In this document: positions 63,050-64,000 of the stretch, in pieces
Layout of the letters: every line of letters starts with the position of its first letter
How positions within the stretch are numbered: the first letter of the stretch is position 1
Assembly (NCBI RefSeq): GCF_014356525.2
Contig: NC_052511.1
Span: forward strand, 47,678,182 to 47,742,181
Direction of reading: 5' to 3'
DNA length: 64,000 nt
Origin: Nilaparvata lugens
Lineage: Eukaryota > Arthropoda > Insecta > Hemiptera > Delphacidae
The notes under the pieces: model-generated
Databases searched by the model: none
What the model was told of the DNA's origin: nothing
The model's input: the letters and a program-made list of their open reading frames with translations, nothing else
Position numbers and translations under genes: made by a program

Positions 63050-63395
63050 TGCTTAATATCGGGGCACCGAGCTTCGCTCGTTATTTATTTATTGACTTTT
63101 GATAAACCGAGCACAATTCTTCAAAATGATTGGGGAAGTACTAACAGGCACAGCCCAAAACTATTTTTTCCCCGAATTTTGATTTATACACTATAAATAG
63201 TCCAGAAAGTAGGTTATGTTCCATACACTTGAATTCAGGTTCAATTCCAGTTCAAACATTTGAAAACAAAAAATTTATAATTTGGATTATATACAAACCA
63301 AATTGAATAACAAAATAACACTCACCAATAACTTGAAATTGTCAAATAATGATCAACTTTGAAAATTATGATATTCTCTAGTTTAGGAGGATTAT
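63050..63395 (+). repeat. Family E copy 2 (~346 bp)
   Basis: TTAATATCGGGGCACCGAGC with hairpin CGAGC-TT-CGCTCG, TTGATTTATACACTATAAAT and AACAAAATAACACTCACCAA, parallel to copy 1 at 55614 over its whole length. Confidence 0.75.
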
Positions 63396-63446
63396 CATGT
63401 CATGTCAACAAATCAGATTATGTTGATCAAATCATCATCAGTGGCG

Positions 63447-63616
63447 CTACAACCCGCTACAGGTCTTGGCCTCCTCCAGTATTCGCCTCCATTCGTCTCT
63501 GTCTTCCGCCCTCGCTTTCCAACCTCTGGCTCCAATCACTTGTGCGTCCTTGTCAACACCGTCCATCCAGCCGTCCATAAGGTGGCCAGCCCATCGCAGT
63601 CTACCAATTTTGATCA
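63447..63616 (-). pseudogene. LINE ORF C-terminal remnant, internally deleted
   Basis: On the minus strand the frame reads KIGRLRWAGHLMDGWMDGVD, then KDAQVIGARGWKARAEDRDE and WRRILEEAKTCSGL, stop at 63447-63449. LRWAGH and the GW...DR..WR..LEEAKT...GL end are typical of the C-terminus of LINE proteins of the RTE/BovB sort. The basic GR.RLRW segment that normally separates them is missing, so the copy is internally deleted. A TGATGATGAT-type tail follows the stop within 8 bp. Confidence 0.75.
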
Positions 63617-63689
63617 TTTAGATCAAAAATAGTCTAGCTAGATAAAATTTCTCGCTGATTGATTATGATTACACTGCTGGAAATAATTC

Positions 63690-63947
63690 TGTCTCCCTCC
63701 CACACAAGCACACGCATCTTCTGTTATCGAGAGATGTCGAAATTATCATCTGTTTTCCAAGGATGGATTATCCTTTTAATGTCGTTCAGTGAGTTTTCCA
63801 AAGAATGAGACCTAGTGCAATCGAATCTTTCTATTATAAACCTACTATGTTCCAAATTTCGTAAAAATCGTTAGAGCAGTTTTCGAGATCCGTAAAACAT
63901 AAATAACCAGATATACACAGAAATCGTTCGCTTAATATAATAGGATT
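63690..63947 (-). mobile_element. Helitron-like 5' end, family N copy 4
   Basis: The minus strand starts at 63947 with TCCTATTATATTAAGCGAAC after an A, then TTTCTGTGTATATCTGGTTA, ATCTCGAAAACTGCTCTAAC and GATTCGATTGCACTAGGTCT. It carries only a single short spacer where copy 2 has its 10-bp satellite. Confidence 0.65.
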
Positions 63948-64000
63948 TCCAACACGAATCAACAGTGTGGATATTACATCAGATATACCGGTATCAGCTA

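Noticed and set aside
1..64000. A gene-encoded defence, biosynthetic or other multi-gene system
   Set aside because: Apart from retrotransposon fragments, no frame on either strand shows a recognisable domain, and there is no operon-like clustering.

Overview
The window looks like non-coding, repeat-dominated insect DNA. It is AT-rich, full of (GA)n, (GAA)n, (CA)n and (GT)n microsatellites, and packed with short dispersed repeats in both orientations, many nested in each other. I found no convincing host protein-coding gene. From memory of how such repeats look, I infer a hemipteran, probably a delphacid planthopper; this is inference, not a search result. A 100-N assembly gap lies at 44164-44263.

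Most of the sequence falls into a few repeat families. The letters are my own labels. A: ~400 bp, starts TTGACCGAGCG and ends ACTACTAGT. B: ~0.8-1.2 kb, starts ACTTTCCTTGCC, has an internal GT/CA tract, ends CACACCAGATTTTT. C: MITE with TIR TAGTGAGGTCCACG and TA flanks, in ~375 and ~800 bp subfamilies. D: hairpin-module elements. E: elements starting with a CGAGCTTCGCTCG hairpin. F: GC-rich repeat that hosts two dated insertions. G, H, S: TIR elements, some with 3-bp TAA or TTA duplications. N and others: Helitron-like ends. O, P: 3' ends of non-LTR retrotransposons with simple-repeat tails. Q: 100-300 bp elements with 12-13 bp target duplications.

The only recognisable proteins are retrotransposon remnants: two 5'-truncated reverse-transcriptase copies of an RTE-like LINE (10776-11647 minus; 19725-21025 plus), a LINE C-terminal remnant at 57628-58621 (minus), and a short LINE C-terminal remnant at 63447-63616 (minus). 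There are two Pol III-type relics: a tRNA-derived SINE at about 50476-50725 and a tRNA-Leu-like relic at 37125-37230.

The best-supported biology is insertion history. Both RTE copies carry perfect 11-bp target duplications and the same 11-nt AGAAGAAGAAG tail directly after the stop codon. All three Q elements carry 12-13 bp target duplications. One F copy contains two DNA transposons whose empty sites are preserved in the other F copy. O and P retrotransposon tails lie in pyrimidine tracts on a consistent strand. The most puzzling structure is a quasi-palindromic module with a GC-rich tip (GGCC-TAC-GGCC type) that recurs in at least three sequence-diverged families. I see no enzymatic pathway, operon, CRISPR array or other gene system here.
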